Assembly: GCF_014489615.1 (NCBI RefSeq)
Contig: NZ_CP060825.1
Coordinates: 3,610,501-3,674,500 of the forward strand
Direction of reading: 5' to 3'
Origin: Streptomyces genisteinicus
Lineage (GTDB): Bacteria > Actinomycetota > Actinomycetes > Streptomycetales > Streptomycetaceae
Length of the DNA stretch: 64,000 nucleotides
Position 1 is the stretch's first letter, and every line of letters begins with the position of its first letter. A program made the position numbers and the translations under genes. Under the pieces are notes generated by a model. That model did not search any database and was not told where the DNA came from. It was given only the letters and a program-made list of their open reading frames with translations. This document shows positions 1-9,035 of this stretch, piece by piece.

Positions 1-695
1 CTCGTCCGTGCGGCCTTGGCCCGCTTGGCGGCGAACCTCACCCCGCCGGGGCTCTCCCCCACCTCCACACGCACCACGGTGGACAACGGGTCGACGATCC
101 CCTCACCCACCTGGAGGACGGACGTCCCCACCACACCGAGCTTGCTCAGAGCGGCGCGTGCGCCCTGGATCTCCTCCTCGGCGGTGTCCCCCTTGAGCGC
201 GAGCATCTCCCCGTAGGGACGGAGCAGCGGAACGCCCCATCCGGCCAGACGATCCAGCGGGGCGACCGCCCGGGCGGTCACCACATGGACCGGAGGCACC
301 TTGCCGAGCATCTCCTCGGCACGGCCGCGGACCACCGTCACATGATCGAGGCCCAGCAGCTCGACGACCTCCTGGAGGAAGTTGGTCCGTCGCAGCAGGG
401 GTTCGAGAAGCGTGATCTTCAGGTCCGGGCGAACCAGGGCCAGCGGAATACCCGGCAGGCCGGCGCCGGAACCGACATCGCACACCGTCACGCCCTCGGG
501 AACGACCTCCGAGAGGACGGCGCAGTTCAGGAGATGCCGCTCCCACAGCCGGGGCACTTCGCGGGGCCCGATCAGCCCTCGCTTCACCCCCGCATCCGCG
601 AGCAGCTCCGCATACCTCACGGCCTCCGGAAAGAACTCTCCGAAAACCGTCCGCGCCTGCTCGGGCGCCTGAGGAAGCTCCTCTGCCTCCGTCAC
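1..695 (-). CDS. rsmG: 16S rRNA (guanine-527-N7)-methyltransferase RsmG, 3' end cut by window edge
   Basis: The frame starts at a GTG at 693-695 (reading MTEAEELPQAPEQ) behind a GGAAGGA ribosome site, and stays open to base 1, where it still reads A-K-R-A-K-A-A-R-T. The stop lies outside the window. The SAM-binding stretch (C-D-V-G-S-G-A-G-L-P-G-I-P) is encoded near 450-490. RsmG/GidB methylates N7 of G527 in 16S rRNA, and loss gives low-level streptomycin resistance in many bacteria. It is the last visible gene of the rpmH-rnpA-yidD-yidC-jag-rsmG operon, whose order is conserved in actinobacteria. About 230 residues are visible, which is close to full length. Confidence 0.9.
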   Translation of the reverse strand, partial: MTEAEELPQAPEQARTVFGEFFPEAVRYAELLADAGVKRGLIGPREVPRLWERHLLNCAVLSEVVPEGVTVCDVGSGAGLPGIPLALVRPDLKITLLEPLLRRTNFLQEVVELLGLDHVTVVRGRAEEMLGKVPPVHVVTARAVAPLDRLAGWGVPLLRPYGEMLALKGDTAEEEIQGARAALSKLGVVGTSVLQVGEGIVDPLSTVVRVEVGESPGGVRFAAKRAKAART

Positions 696-807
696 GGGAA
701 CCGTCCTTCCGTACCGCACTGCCGCATAGGGACTGTGGTGGGCTGACTATCAGGCTGACAAAGATCGGCCCCGCCTGCGAACAGACGGGGCCGACGGGAC
801 AAGCGGA

Positions 808-1317
808 TCAGGCGGGGAGCACGACGACGAAGCGCTGAGGCTCCTCGCCCTCGGACTCACTGCGCAGGCCCGCGGCCGCCACCGCGTCGTGCACGACCTT
901 GCGCTCGAAGGGCGTCATCGGGTCGAGCTGCACCGGCTGCCCGGTCGACTTGACCTCGCTCGCGGCCTTGGCGCCGAGCTCCGCCAGTTCGGCGCGCTTG
1001 TTGGCGCGGAAGCCCGCGATGTCGAGCATCAGCCGGCTGCGGTCCCCGGTCTCCCGGTGCACGGCCAGGCGCGTGAGCTCCTGAAGGGCTTCGAGCACCT
1101 CGCCGTCCCGGCCCACGAGCTTCTGGAGGTCCTTCGTGCCCGCATCGCTGATGATCGAGACCGCAGCCCGGTCCGCCTCGACATCCATGTCGATGTCGCC
1201 GTCGAGATCAGCGATGTCCAGCAGACCCTCGAGGTAGTCGGCCGCGATCTCGCCTTCCTGCTCGAGCCGGGTCAGGGTGTCGCCACCCTCGGGGGCGGAG
1301 ATGGTGCCTTCCGTCAC
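808..1317 (-). CDS. jag: Jag/KhpB-type KH-R3H RNA-binding protein
   Basis: A 169-residue protein starting at a GTG (1315-1317) with an AAGGAG site just upstream; the open frame runs further upstream, but that part is a shadow of yidC. A type II KH domain with the G-R-D-G loop lies at about residues 50-115, and an R3H domain (R..H near 139-144, in P-F-E-R-K-V-V-H-D) forms the C-terminus. It lacks the Jag-N domain of the Firmicutes form, as expected for actinobacteria. It sits 14 bp behind yidC, so the two are almost certainly cotranscribed. The family binds RNA and affects cell elongation and division in other Gram-positives. Its targets here cannot be read from sequence. Confidence 0.9.
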   Translation of the reverse strand: MTEGTISAPEGGDTLTRLEQEGEIAADYLEGLLDIADLDGDIDMDVEADRAAVSIISDAGTKDLQKLVGRDGEVLEALQELTRLAVHRETGDRSRLMLDIAGFRANKRAELAELGAKAASEVKSTGQPVQLDPMTPFERKVVHDAVAAAGLRSESEGEEPQRFVVVLPA

Positions 1318-1331
1318 GGATGGACTCCTTC

Positions 1332-2609
1332 TTACTTCTTGGACGACGGGTGCTTCGGGCGCTGCGGGCCCTTGCGCTGACCGGACTTGGGCTGGCGGGC
1401 GGAGCCGGCGGTCTTCCCACCGGTCGCCTTGGAGCGGGTCCCCTCGGTGCCGCCCTTCTGGAGGGAGGGCTTCTCGGCGGGGGTCTCGGAAGCCGAGTCC
1501 TTGGCCGTGCCGGTGCCACTGCCGGTGGCCGTGGACTGGCGCTGCGACTTCGACTGACGCTTCGGCTGCTGGCGGCGCTGCGCGGCACCGCCGCCCTCGG
1601 CCTCGGCGGCCGCCGAGGCGCTCTTGATCACGGTGCCGTCGGCCTGGGCGGCCAGACCGGCCTTGGCCAGCCCCGTGATGAAGCGGCGCTCGTTGTCGTT
1701 GCGGTCCGCGGTGCTCTTGGCGACGATCATCTGGACGATGGTGCGCTTGCGGCGCGAGCGGACCTCGCCGTGGGCCACGACGGACTTGACCAGGCGCTGG
1801 AGGTACTGGTCCTGGGCCTTGCTGCCGGGCGTGGGGTTCTGGTTGATGACGTACATCTGCTGGCCCATGGTCCACACGTTGGTGGTCAGCCAGTAGACGA
1901 GGACACCGACGGGGAAGTTGATTCCCATGACCGCGAAGATCACCGGGAAGATGTACATGAGCATCTTCTGCTGCTGCATGTACGGCGTCTTGACCGTGAG
2001 GTCGACGTTCTTCTGCATCAGCTGGCGCTGGGTGAAGAACTGCGAGGCCGACATCAGGACGATCATGATCGCGGTGACGATGCGGACATCGGTCAGGGAG
2101 GCGTTGAGGGCCTCGACCTTCTCGGGGGAGTCCGTGAACTTCGCGGCGATCGGGGCACCGAAGATGTGCGCCTGACGGGCGCTGTCCACCAGGCTCTGGT
2201 TGAGGACACCGATCTCGTCACCCGACGCGATCTTGCTGAGCACGTGGTACAGAGCGAAGAAGAACGGCGACTGCGCGAGGATCGGAAGGCACGAGGAGAG
2301 CGGGTTGGTCCCCGTCTCCTTGTACAGCTTCATCATCTCTTCGGACTGACGCTGCCGGTCGCTCTTGTAGCGCTCCTGGATCGCCTTCATCTTGGGCTGG
2401 AGCGCCTGCATGTTCCGGGTCGACTTGATCTGCTTCACGAAGAGCGGGATCAGGCAGATCCGGATGAGCACCACGAGGGACACGATGGACAGGCCCCAGG
2501 CCCAGCCCGTGTCGGGGCCGAAGATCGCCCCGTACAGACTGTGGAACTGGACGATGATCCACGAGACAGGTGTGGTGATAAAACTGAAGATGCTGGCAAT
2601 CGTGTCCAC
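1332..2609 (-). CDS. yidC: YidC/Oxa1 membrane protein insertase
   Basis: A 425-residue polytopic membrane protein starting M-D-T-I-A-S-I-F-S-F-I. The YidC core lies at about residues 15-270, with hydrophobic segments near 13-60, 110-130, 170-190 and 220-250. Behind it is a long basic, low-complexity tail rich in Lys, Gln, Ser and Gly that ends K-H-P-S-S-K-K. YidC inserts membrane proteins alone or with SecYEG, and the basic tail is usual in actinobacteria and may contact ribosomes. It is 3 bp downstream of yidD in a tight operon. The lack of an E. coli-type periplasmic P1 domain is normal for Gram-positives. Confidence 0.95.
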   Translation of the reverse strand: MDTIASIFSFITTPVSWIIVQFHSLYGAIFGPDTGWAWGLSIVSLVVLIRICLIPLFVKQIKSTRNMQALQPKMKAIQERYKSDRQRQSEEMMKLYKETGTNPLSSCLPILAQSPFFFALYHVLSKIASGDEIGVLNQSLVDSARQAHIFGAPIAAKFTDSPEKVEALNASLTDVRIVTAIMIVLMSASQFFTQRQLMQKNVDLTVKTPYMQQQKMLMYIFPVIFAVMGINFPVGVLVYWLTTNVWTMGQQMYVINQNPTPGSKAQDQYLQRLVKSVVAHGEVRSRRKRTIVQMIVAKSTADRNDNERRFITGLAKAGLAAQADGTVIKSASAAAEAEGGGAAQRRQQPKRQSKSQRQSTATGSGTGTAKDSASETPAEKPSLQKGGTEGTRSKATGGKTAGSARQPKSGQRKGPQRPKHPSSKK

Positions 2610-2612
2610 TAA

Positions 2613-2972
2613 TCAGGCTCCTTGAGCATGGGGCGAGGTCTCTGCGGCCGGGCTCGGGGGTTCGTGTGCCGATCCCGGGGCAGTCACATCGGCGGCGGAG
2701 TGCCCGCCCTTGCTGCCGCGCAGGGCATCGCGCAGCATTTCGTGCCATCGAGGGCGTTTGCGGGGCGGCACGTGATCCACACCACCCGGCGACCACGGGT
2801 TGCACCGCAGAATCCGCCAGGCGGTCAGGGCCGTGCCCTTCACCGCGCCGTGCCGGTCGATGGCGGTGAATCCGTAGTGGGAACACGACGGGTAGTACCT
2901 GCAGACCGGCCCCAGCAGCGGGCTGATCGTCCACTGATAGATCTTGATCAGCGCCAGCAGTGGGTACTTCAT
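2613..2972 (-). CDS. yidD: Membrane protein insertion efficiency factor YidD
   Basis: A 119-residue protein with the compact YidD signature at residues 1-75: an amphipathic N-terminal helix (Y-P-L-L-A-L-I-K-I-Y-Q-W), then C-R-Y-Y-P-S-C-S-H-Y and later R-C-N-P-W-S-P-G-G-V-D. The last 40 residues are a variable Ala/Pro/His-rich tail. YidD is thought to lie on the inner face of the membrane and help YidC-dependent insertion. Its ATG overlaps the rnpA stop by 4 bp (2969-2972), which implies translational coupling. Confidence 0.93.
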   Translation of the reverse strand: MKYPLLALIKIYQWTISPLLGPVCRYYPSCSHYGFTAIDRHGAVKGTALTAWRILRCNPWSPGGVDHVPPRKRPRWHEMLRDALRGSKGGHSAADVTAPGSAHEPPSPAAETSPHAQGA

Positions 2973-3340
2973 CGCGCGCCCCCTCCCAGCAACCGCTGCA
3001 GGGCGGCGTCCAGGTCTCGGGCCAGCTGTGCTTGATCGGCGTCGCCCGCACCGGGCAGCGCCCGTACGACCACCAGGCTACCGGGGGCCAGCACGGACAG
3101 ACGATCGCGCATGAGGTGACGCAGTCTCCGCTTGACCTTGTTCCGCACGACAGCGCCGCCCACGGCCTTGCTCACGACGAAACCCGCACACGCCGGGGAG
3201 GCGCTCTCCCCAGGCGCGTGCGGGTCCGTGGCACCGCTTCGTAGGTGGACGACGAGGAGCGGGCGTCCCGCCCGGCGTCCTCGGCGTACCGCAGTCGCGA
3301 AGTCCTCGCGCCGCCTCAGCCGATTCTCGGTAGGCAGCAC
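2969..3340 (-). CDS. rnpA: Ribonuclease P protein component
   Basis: A 123-residue basic protein, M-L-P-T-E-N-R-L-R-R-R-E-D-F at the start, with the conserved RNR block (V-V-R-N-K-V-K-R-R-L-R-H) at about residues 65-76. It binds the RNase P RNA and raises affinity for precursor tRNA 5' leaders. It lies directly behind rpmH (24 bp) and overlaps yidD. A short variable insertion between residues 36 and 50 (D-P-H-A-P-G-E-S-A-S-P-A) is typical of Streptomyces versions. Confidence 0.95.
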   Translation of the reverse strand: MLPTENRLRRREDFATAVRRGRRAGRPLLVVHLRSGATDPHAPGESASPACAGFVVSKAVGGAVVRNKVKRRLRHLMRDRLSVLAPGSLVVVRALPGAGDADQAQLARDLDAALQRLLGGGAR

Positions 3341-3363
3341 GTCATGACCTGCTCAGACGACGA

Positions 3364-3501
3364 TCAGGCGGACAGGTTGGCGCGACCCTTGCTGCGGCGG
3401 TTCGCCAGGATGGCGCGGCCGGCACGGGTACGCATGCGCAGGCGGAAACCGTGGGTCTTCGCGCGACGACGGTTGTTCGGCTGGAAGGTGCGCTTGCTCA
3501 C
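3364..3501 (-). CDS. rpmH: 50S ribosomal protein L34
   Basis: A 45-residue, extremely basic protein starting at GTG (3499-3501): M-S-K-R-T-F-Q-P-N-N-R-R-R-A-K, ending G-R-A-N-L-S-A. This is the full L34 length, with every conserved Arg/Lys position present. It is the first gene of the leftward operon and is divergent from dnaA across a 360-bp regulatory gap. Confidence 0.97.
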   Translation of the reverse strand: MSKRTFQPNNRRRAKTHGFRLRMRTRAGRAILANRRSKGRANLSA

Positions 3502-3861
3502 TCGGGGGCTCCAGAAATGATTCGTAGATGGCGGGACATCGCCTGGCTGTCACCGTGCGCCCACGAGTAGCTCGCGTTTACGCCCGAGTGCACCGCTTCA
3601 CGATCACTGATCGTGATCTTTGCCCATCGGAGGCAGGCGGCAGCAGCCATCGACAACTCGACCTGGTCACGGTACGCGCGGCTACGCCATCCGGTCAAAC
3701 CAGGTCGTCAGCGGGGCCCGCTGTGCACAGGCTGTGGACAACAACTTGAACCGCATCAGTCGGCCCGACTACCGTGGCCGGACTCCGATTCTTTTCCTGC
3801 CTGTCTTCCCATCCCGTCCCGAGAACCACACATTCGTGGGACCTGCGAGAGAGCGTGCTTC
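3502..3861. promoter_or_regulatory. rpmH-dnaA divergent promoter region with DnaA boxes
   Basis: The 360-bp gap between two divergent starts must hold both promoters. Near 3722-3741 two DnaA-box-like 9-mers lie back to back on the minus strand: TTGTCCACA (3733-3741, perfect Streptomyces consensus) and CTGTGCACA (3722-3730). Boxes at this place are known to mediate DnaA autoregulation in Streptomyces. An inverted pair with A/T character (CACGATCACTGATCGTGA) lies at about 3599-3616. I could not assign exact -10/-35 boxes with confidence. Confidence 0.7.
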
Positions 3862-5844
3862 GTGGCTGACGTACCTGCCGATCTTGCCGCAGTGTGGCCA
3901 CGAGTGCTGGACCAGCTCCTCGACGAGGGCCAGCAGGGGGTCGAGCCCAAGGACAAGCAGTGGATCGAGCGCTGCCAGCCGCTGGCCCTGGTCGCGGACA
4001 CCGCACTGCTCGCCGTCCCCAACGAATGGGGCAAGCGGGTCCTGGAGGGCCGGCTCGCCCCGCTGATCAGCGAGACCCTCAGCCGTGAGTGCGGCCGCCC
4101 CATCCGCATCGCCATCACCGTGGACGACTCGGCGGGCGACCCGCCGCCCGCACCCCCGCGTCATCAGCAGGGGCCGCGCTACGGCGCACCCCAGCACGAC
4201 GACCCCCGCGCCGCCGGTTACGACTCCGGACGGCCGGGCGACGGCTACGACGGCGGCCACGGCGGACCGTACGAGGGGCCGCGGGCCGGCGATCCGTACG
4301 ACACCCGCCAGAACGACGGGTACGAGGGACCGCGCCAGAACGACGGGTACGAGCCCTCCCGGCAGGGCGACGGCTACGAGCCCGCCGGCCGGAACGACGC
4401 GTACGACGGCACCCGCACGGCCGACGGATTCGACGGCTCCCGCCAGGGCGACCCCTACGAGACGTACGGCCGGCGGCAGGACGCCGACGACGGCCTGCCC
4501 GGCGTCCGGCCCACCTACCCCGAGTACCAGCAGCGTCCCGAGCCCGGCGCCTGGCCGCGCACCGCGGAGGACCTGTCCTGGCAGCAGCAGCGCCTCGGCG
4601 GGTTCCAGGACCGCGACCCGTACGCCTCGCCCCAGGCAGGCAGGGACCGCCACGACTACCGGACGCCCCAGCCGCCGGAGCGCCAGCAGTACGACCCGCG
4701 GGCCGAGCGGCGCGAGCTGCCGGAGCCGGGGGGCGCGCACCGCGGCGTGCCGTCGGGCGCGCCCGGCCCGCTGGGCGCCAAGCCGGCCCCGGCTCCCGGG
4801 CCCGGCGAGCCGCACGCCCGGCTGAATCCCAAGTACCTCTTCGACACGTTCGTCATCGGGGCCTCCAACCGGTTCGCGCACGCCGCGGCGGTCGCGGTCG
4901 CGGAGGCTCCGGCCAAGGCGTACAACCCCCTGTTCATCTACGGGGAGTCGGGGCTGGGCAAGACCCATCTGCTCCACGCGATCGGCCACTACGCGCGCAG
5001 CCTGTACCCGGGCACCCGGGTGCGGTACGTGAGCTCCGAGGAGTTCACCAACGAGTTCATCAACTCCATCCGCGACGGCAAGGGCGACACCTTCCGCAAG
5101 CGGTACCGCGACGTGGACATCCTGCTCGTCGACGACATCCAGTTCCTGGCGAGCAAGGAGTCGACGCAGGAGGAGTTCTTCCACACCTTCAACACCCTGC
5201 ACAACGCCAACAAGCAGATCGTGCTCTCCTCCGACCGGCCGCCGAAGCAGCTGATGACGCTGGAGGACCGGCTCCGCAACCGCTTCGAGTGGGGCCTGAC
5301 GACGGACGTCCAGCCTCCGGAGCTGGAGACGCGCATCGCGATCCTGCGCAAGAAGGCCGTGCAGGAGCAGCTCAACGCCCCGCCGGAGGTGCTGGAGTTC
5401 ATCGCCTCCCGCATCTCACGGAACATCAGGGAGCTGGAGGGCGCACTGATCCGGGTCACGGCGTTCGCGTCGCTGAACCGGCAGCCCGTGGATCTCGGAC
5501 TGACCGAGATCGTGCTCAAGGACCTGATCCCCGGCGGCGAGGACGCCGCGCCCGAGATCACCGCCGGCGCGATCATGGCGGCCACCGCGGACTACTTCGG
5601 GCTGACCGTCGAGGACCTGTGCGGCTCGTCCCGGAGCCGGGTGCTGGTGACGGCTCGCCAGATCGCGATGTACCTGTGCCGGGAGCTGACGGACCTGTCG
5701 CTGCCGAAGATCGGCGCGCAGTTCGGCGGCCGGGACCACACGACGGTGATGCACGCGGACCGGAAGATCCGTGCGCTGATGGCCGAGCGCCGCTCGATCT
5801 ACAACCAGGTGACGGAGCTGACCAACCGCATCAAGAACGGCTGA
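3862..5844 (+). CDS. dnaA: Chromosomal replication initiator DnaA
   Basis: I choose the GTG at 3862 (M-A-D-V-P-A-D-L-A-A-V-W-P-R), giving 660 residues, because this is where homology to Streptomyces DnaA begins; the frame is open upstream but that part is not conserved. Domain I spans about 1-95. Domain II, about 95-320, is a very long Gly/Asp/Arg/Tyr/Pro-rich linker with many D-G-Y-E-type repeats, a Streptomyces hallmark. Domain III is the AAA+ ATPase with Walker A G-E-S-G-L-G-K-T-H at 361-369 and Walker B L-L-V-D-D-I near 425. Domain IV ends with the DNA-binding signature G-G-R-D-H-T-T-V-M-H-A. It binds the boxes in the following 1-kb oriC and those in its own promoter. Confidence 0.97.
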   Translation: MADVPADLAAVWPRVLDQLLDEGQQGVEPKDKQWIERCQPLALVADTALLAVPNEWGKRVLEGRLAPLISETLSRECGRPIRIAITVDDSAGDPPPAPPRHQQGPRYGAPQHDDPRAAGYDSGRPGDGYDGGHGGPYEGPRAGDPYDTRQNDGYEGPRQNDGYEPSRQGDGYEPAGRNDAYDGTRTADGFDGSRQGDPYETYGRRQDADDGLPGVRPTYPEYQQRPEPGAWPRTAEDLSWQQQRLGGFQDRDPYASPQAGRDRHDYRTPQPPERQQYDPRAERRELPEPGGAHRGVPSGAPGPLGAKPAPAPGPGEPHARLNPKYLFDTFVIGASNRFAHAAAVAVAEAPAKAYNPLFIYGESGLGKTHLLHAIGHYARSLYPGTRVRYVSSEEFTNEFINSIRDGKGDTFRKRYRDVDILLVDDIQFLASKESTQEEFFHTFNTLHNANKQIVLSSDRPPKQLMTLEDRLRNRFEWGLTTDVQPPELETRIAILRKKAVQEQLNAPPEVLEFIASRISRNIRELEGALIRVTAFASLNRQPVDLGLTEIVLKDLIPGGEDAAPEITAGAIMAATADYFGLTVEDLCGSSRSRVLVTARQIAMYLCRELTDLSLPKIGAQFGGRDHTTVMHADRKIRALMAERRSIYNQVTELTNRIKNG

Positions 5845-6869
5845 CGCGCACGCCGTCCAGGGCGCCCGGGGACCTCGTCCCCGGGCGCCTTCGCCGTATC
5901 CGGCGGCGGCCGCGGGCAGCTCCGCGGGGCGGGGCGGCCGGCAGTCCGGCCCCGGCGGCTCGTGCGCCGCCGAGAAGCCTCCGGCAGGGCACCGCGCGGC
6001 AGGCAAAGACGCGGCCTCCGGCAGGGCGCAGCGGCGGCCTCCCGACAGGCGCAACGGCGGTTACCCGGCGGGCATCGGGGACTCCGCCTGCCCGCCCGGC
6101 ACCCTGCTCACACCTCTCCGCCGGATGAGGTGTGTTCGAATACCCGGCGGCCGCGGGCCCTTCTCCACAGATCTGGGGAAGATCTTCCCTCCACAGCCTG
6201 GGGACCGCGAAGTTGTCCCACGACGGTCCACAGCAGGCCAGAGCGCAGGGAGTTCCTGGCAGGTCAGCCGGTTGTGGATTTGTGGCCGAACGATCTCCAC
6301 AGTCTGTGGACACAGCCGTCGTCCACAGACCTTGATCCACGTTGTCCACCGGCGGCCCACAGGCGGGCGGCGGTTGCCCACAGCTTTTCCCCACCCCTGT
6401 CCACTGTTCGGCAACGCAACACCCCCGCTCACCGGGTCGAGTGAAAGGCGTCACATCGGGGCGGTCGATTGCCCTGTGGGGAACCTGGGTAAACCTGGGG
6501 ACGGCACTGGGGAGAAGTACCGGCGGGCTGTGCATCGGGTGTGCAGAACTTCCGGGCGTCCACAGATACACCGGGTTGTCCACGGGTCCCGCCCACAGGC
6601 GCAGTGGACAAAAAACCGACTCTGACCTGCGCAGACGGCGTTATCCACGGTTTCCACAGCACCTACTACTACTCCCACTCTGAGTTACCGGGGAATTCGT
6701 TTGGAAGGGGGTCCTGTGCACAACTCGGCGCCGGGACTCCTGCCGCCCGTCGACCCGACTTGACCCCGACCCGCACCTGCTGTCGGCGCGGTACGTCAGA
6801 CTGGTCCCCGGCATCAAGCCGACGACGAAGGCCAGCAGGGCGAGCCAGCAACAGCAGGAGGCGGTTCCG
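5845..6869. other. oriC: Chromosomal origin of replication oriC
   Basis: This 1-kb non-coding gap between dnaA and dnaN is packed with DnaA boxes near the consensus TTGTCCACA. On the plus strand I read them starting at 6161, 6187, 6224, 6293, 6319, 6342 (TTGTCCACC), 6374 (TTGCCCACA), 6397, 6556, 6576 (TTGTCCACG), 6641 (TTATCCACG) and 6650. On the minus strand they lie at 6273-6281, 6305-6313, 6603-6611 and 6715-6723. The boxes form two groups (6161-6405 and 6556-6723) separated by about 150 bp, as known for Streptomyces oriC. The first 300 bp (5845-6150) is GC-rich with no boxes. A local A/T stretch (ACAAAAAACC) sits at 6608-6617. Confidence 0.95.
6663..6680 (+). other. Candidate DnaA-trio unwinding element in oriC
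   Basis: Immediately after the boxes at 6641-6649 and 6650-6658 and a 4-base GC-rich spacer comes CTACTACTACTCCCACTC, a run of trinucleotides whose complement reads 3'-GAT GAT GAT GAG-5'. This matches the DnaA-trio motif described for the basal unwinding system of Bacillus subtilis oriC (box, GC spacer, trio repeats). The assignment is by pattern only. Confidence 0.5.
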
Positions 6870-8000
6870 GTGAAGATCCGGGTGGAGCGCGATGTACTCG
6901 CGGAGGCGGTGGCCTGGGTGGCCCGGAGCCTTCCGGCCCGTCCGCCGGCGCCTGTGCTCGCGGGCCTTCTGCTGAAGGCCGAGGACGGTGCCCTGAGCTT
7001 CTCCAGCTTCGACTACGAGGTCTCGGCACGCGTCTCCGTGGAGGCCGAGGTCGACGAGGACGGCACCGTCCTCGTCTCCGGCCGCCTGCTGGCCGACATC
7101 TGCCGCGCGCTCCCCAACCGTCCCGTGGAGATCTCCACAGACGGTGTACGGGCGACCGTCGTCTGCGGCTCCTCCCGCTTCACCCTCCACACCCTGCCGG
7201 TGGAGGAGTACCCGGCCCTTCCCCAGATGCCGACGGCCACCGGCACCGTGCCCGGTGAGGTCTTCGCCTCCGCCGCCGCCCAGGTCGCCATCGCCGCCGG
7301 CCGCGACGACACGCTGCCCGTCCTCACCGGCGTGCGCATCGAGATCGAGGGCGACACGGTCACGCTGGCCTCCACCGACCGCTACCGCTTCGCGGTCCGC
7401 GAGTTCCTGTGGAAGCCGGAGAACCCGGAGGCGTCCGCCGTCGCCCTGGTGCCCGCCAAGACGCTCCTCGACACCGCGAAGGCGCTGACCAGCGGTGACA
7501 CGGTCACCCTGGCGCTGTCCGGCTCCGGAGCCGGTGAGGGCCTGATCGGTTTCGAGGGCGCCGGCCGCCGCACCACCACCCGGCTGCTCGAGGGCGACCT
7601 GCCGAAGTACCGCACCCTCTTCCCGACCGAGTTCAACTCGGTGGCGGTCATCGAGACCGCGCCGTTCGTCGAGGCCGTCAAGCGCGTGGCCCTCGTCGCC
7701 GAGCGGAACACCCCGGTGCGCCTGAGCTTCGAGAAGGGCGTGCTGATCCTCGAAGCGGGCTCCAGCGACGACGCACAGGCTGTGGAGAGGGTCGACGCCG
7801 AGCTGGACGGCGACGACATCTCGATCGCCTTCAACCCGACGTTCCTGCTCGACGGCCTCAGCGCGATCGACTCGCCGGTGGCCCAGCTCTCCTTCACGAC
7901 CTCCACGAAGCCCGCGCTGCTGAGCGGCCGGCCCGCGATGGACGCCGAGGCGGACGAGGCCTACAAGTACCTGATCATGCCCGTGCGTCTGAGCGGCTGA
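6870..8000 (+). CDS. dnaN: DNA polymerase III beta sliding clamp
   Basis: A 376-residue protein starting at GTG 6870 with a CAGGAGG site about 10 bp upstream. It begins M-K-I-R-V-E-R-D-V-L-A-E-A-V and ends Y-L-I-M-P-V-R-L-S-G, the conserved C-terminal clamp end. Three clamp domains fit at about 1-120, 130-250 and 255-376. The dimeric ring tethers the polymerase to DNA. It lies directly downstream of oriC and is not obviously cotranscribed with dnaA. Confidence 0.96.
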   Translation: MKIRVERDVLAEAVAWVARSLPARPPAPVLAGLLLKAEDGALSFSSFDYEVSARVSVEAEVDEDGTVLVSGRLLADICRALPNRPVEISTDGVRATVVCGSSRFTLHTLPVEEYPALPQMPTATGTVPGEVFASAAAQVAIAAGRDDTLPVLTGVRIEIEGDTVTLASTDRYRFAVREFLWKPENPEASAVALVPAKTLLDTAKALTSGDTVTLALSGSGAGEGLIGFEGAGRRTTTRLLEGDLPKYRTLFPTEFNSVAVIETAPFVEAVKRVALVAERNTPVRLSFEKGVLILEAGSSDDAQAVERVDAELDGDDISIAFNPTFLLDGLSAIDSPVAQLSFTTSTKPALLSGRPAMDAEADEAYKYLIMPVRLSG

Positions 8001-8101
8001 TCAGCGGCTTCTGAGCGCGTGACCCCACAGGTGTGCACCCGCGTCCGGGCGTAGGCTCGGACGCGGGTAGGAATCGGCACACAACGATTGAGGAATCTCA
8101 G

Positions 8102-8980
8102 ATGGAGCTCGGTCTCGTCGGCCTCGGCAAGATGGGCGGCAACATGCGCGAGCGCATCCGCCGCGCAGGTCACACCGTCATCGGCTACGACCGCAACCCG
8201 GATGTCGCGGACGTCCACAGCCTCGAGGAGCTCGTGGGCAAGCTCAAGGGCCCGCGTGTCGTCTGGGTCATGGTCCCGGCGGGCGCCGCGACCCAGTCCA
8301 CCATCGACGAGCTGGCCGAGCTGCTGTCCCCCGGCGACATCGTCGTCGACGGCGGCAACTCCCGCTGGACGGACGACGAGAAGCACGCCGTCGAGCTGGG
8401 CATCAAGGGCATCGGGTTCGTCGACTGCGGCGTCTCGGGCGGTGTCTGGGGCCTGGAGAACGGCTACGCCCTGATGTACGGCGGCGACGCCGAGCACGTG
8501 GCGAAGGTCCAGCCGGTCTTCGACGCTCTCAAGCCCGAGGGCGAGTTCGGCTCCGTCCACGCGGGCAAGGTCGGCGCCGGCCACTTCGCCAAGATGGTCC
8601 ACAACGGCATCGAGTACGCGATGATGCAGGCCTACGCCGAGGGCTGGGAGCTGCTGGAGAAGGTCGACTCGGTCACCGACGTCCGCGAGGTCTTCCGCTC
8701 CTGGCAGGAGGGCACGGTCATCCGGTCCTGGCTGCTCGACCTCGCGGTGAACGCGCTGGACGAGGACGAGCACCTGGACCAGCTCCGCGGTTTCGCCCAG
8801 GACTCCGGGGAGGGCCGCTGGACGGTGGAGGCGGCCATCGACAATGCCGTCCCGCTGCCCGCGATCACCGCCTCGCTGTTCGCCCGGTTCGCCTCGCGCC
8901 AGGACGACTCCCCGCAGATGAAGATGATCGCCGCGCTGCGCAACCAGTTCGGTGGCCACGCGGTGGAGAGCAAGAAGTAA
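8102..8980 (+). CDS. gnd: 6-phosphogluconate dehydrogenase, short (GntZ-like) form
   Basis: The start is the ATG at 8102 behind GAGGAA, giving 292 residues; the upstream open frame is not conserved. The N-terminal Rossmann motif is G-L-V-G-L-G-K-M-G-G-N-M (residues 4-15). Substrate and catalytic motifs follow: D-G-G-N-S-R-W, the G-F-V-D-C-G-V-S-G-G-V-W loop, and H-F-A-K-M-V-H-N-G-I-E-Y with the catalytic Lys and Asn. It oxidatively decarboxylates 6-phosphogluconate to ribulose 5-phosphate. The roughly 300-residue class is shorter than the 470-residue E. coli enzyme and often prefers NAD. A gene of this type between dnaN and recF is usual in Streptomyces. Confidence 0.92.
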   Translation: MELGLVGLGKMGGNMRERIRRAGHTVIGYDRNPDVADVHSLEELVGKLKGPRVVWVMVPAGAATQSTIDELAELLSPGDIVVDGGNSRWTDDEKHAVELGIKGIGFVDCGVSGGVWGLENGYALMYGGDAEHVAKVQPVFDALKPEGEFGSVHAGKVGAGHFAKMVHNGIEYAMMQAYAEGWELLEKVDSVTDVREVFRSWQEGTVIRSWLLDLAVNALDEDEHLDQLRGFAQDSGEGRWTVEAAIDNAVPLPAITASLFARFASRQDDSPQMKMIAALRNQFGGHAVESKK

Positions 8981-9035
8981 TCCACAGGCTGTGCACGGCG
9001 GTGCACGGCCGCCGGGGGAAGGTCGGCGCACCACC

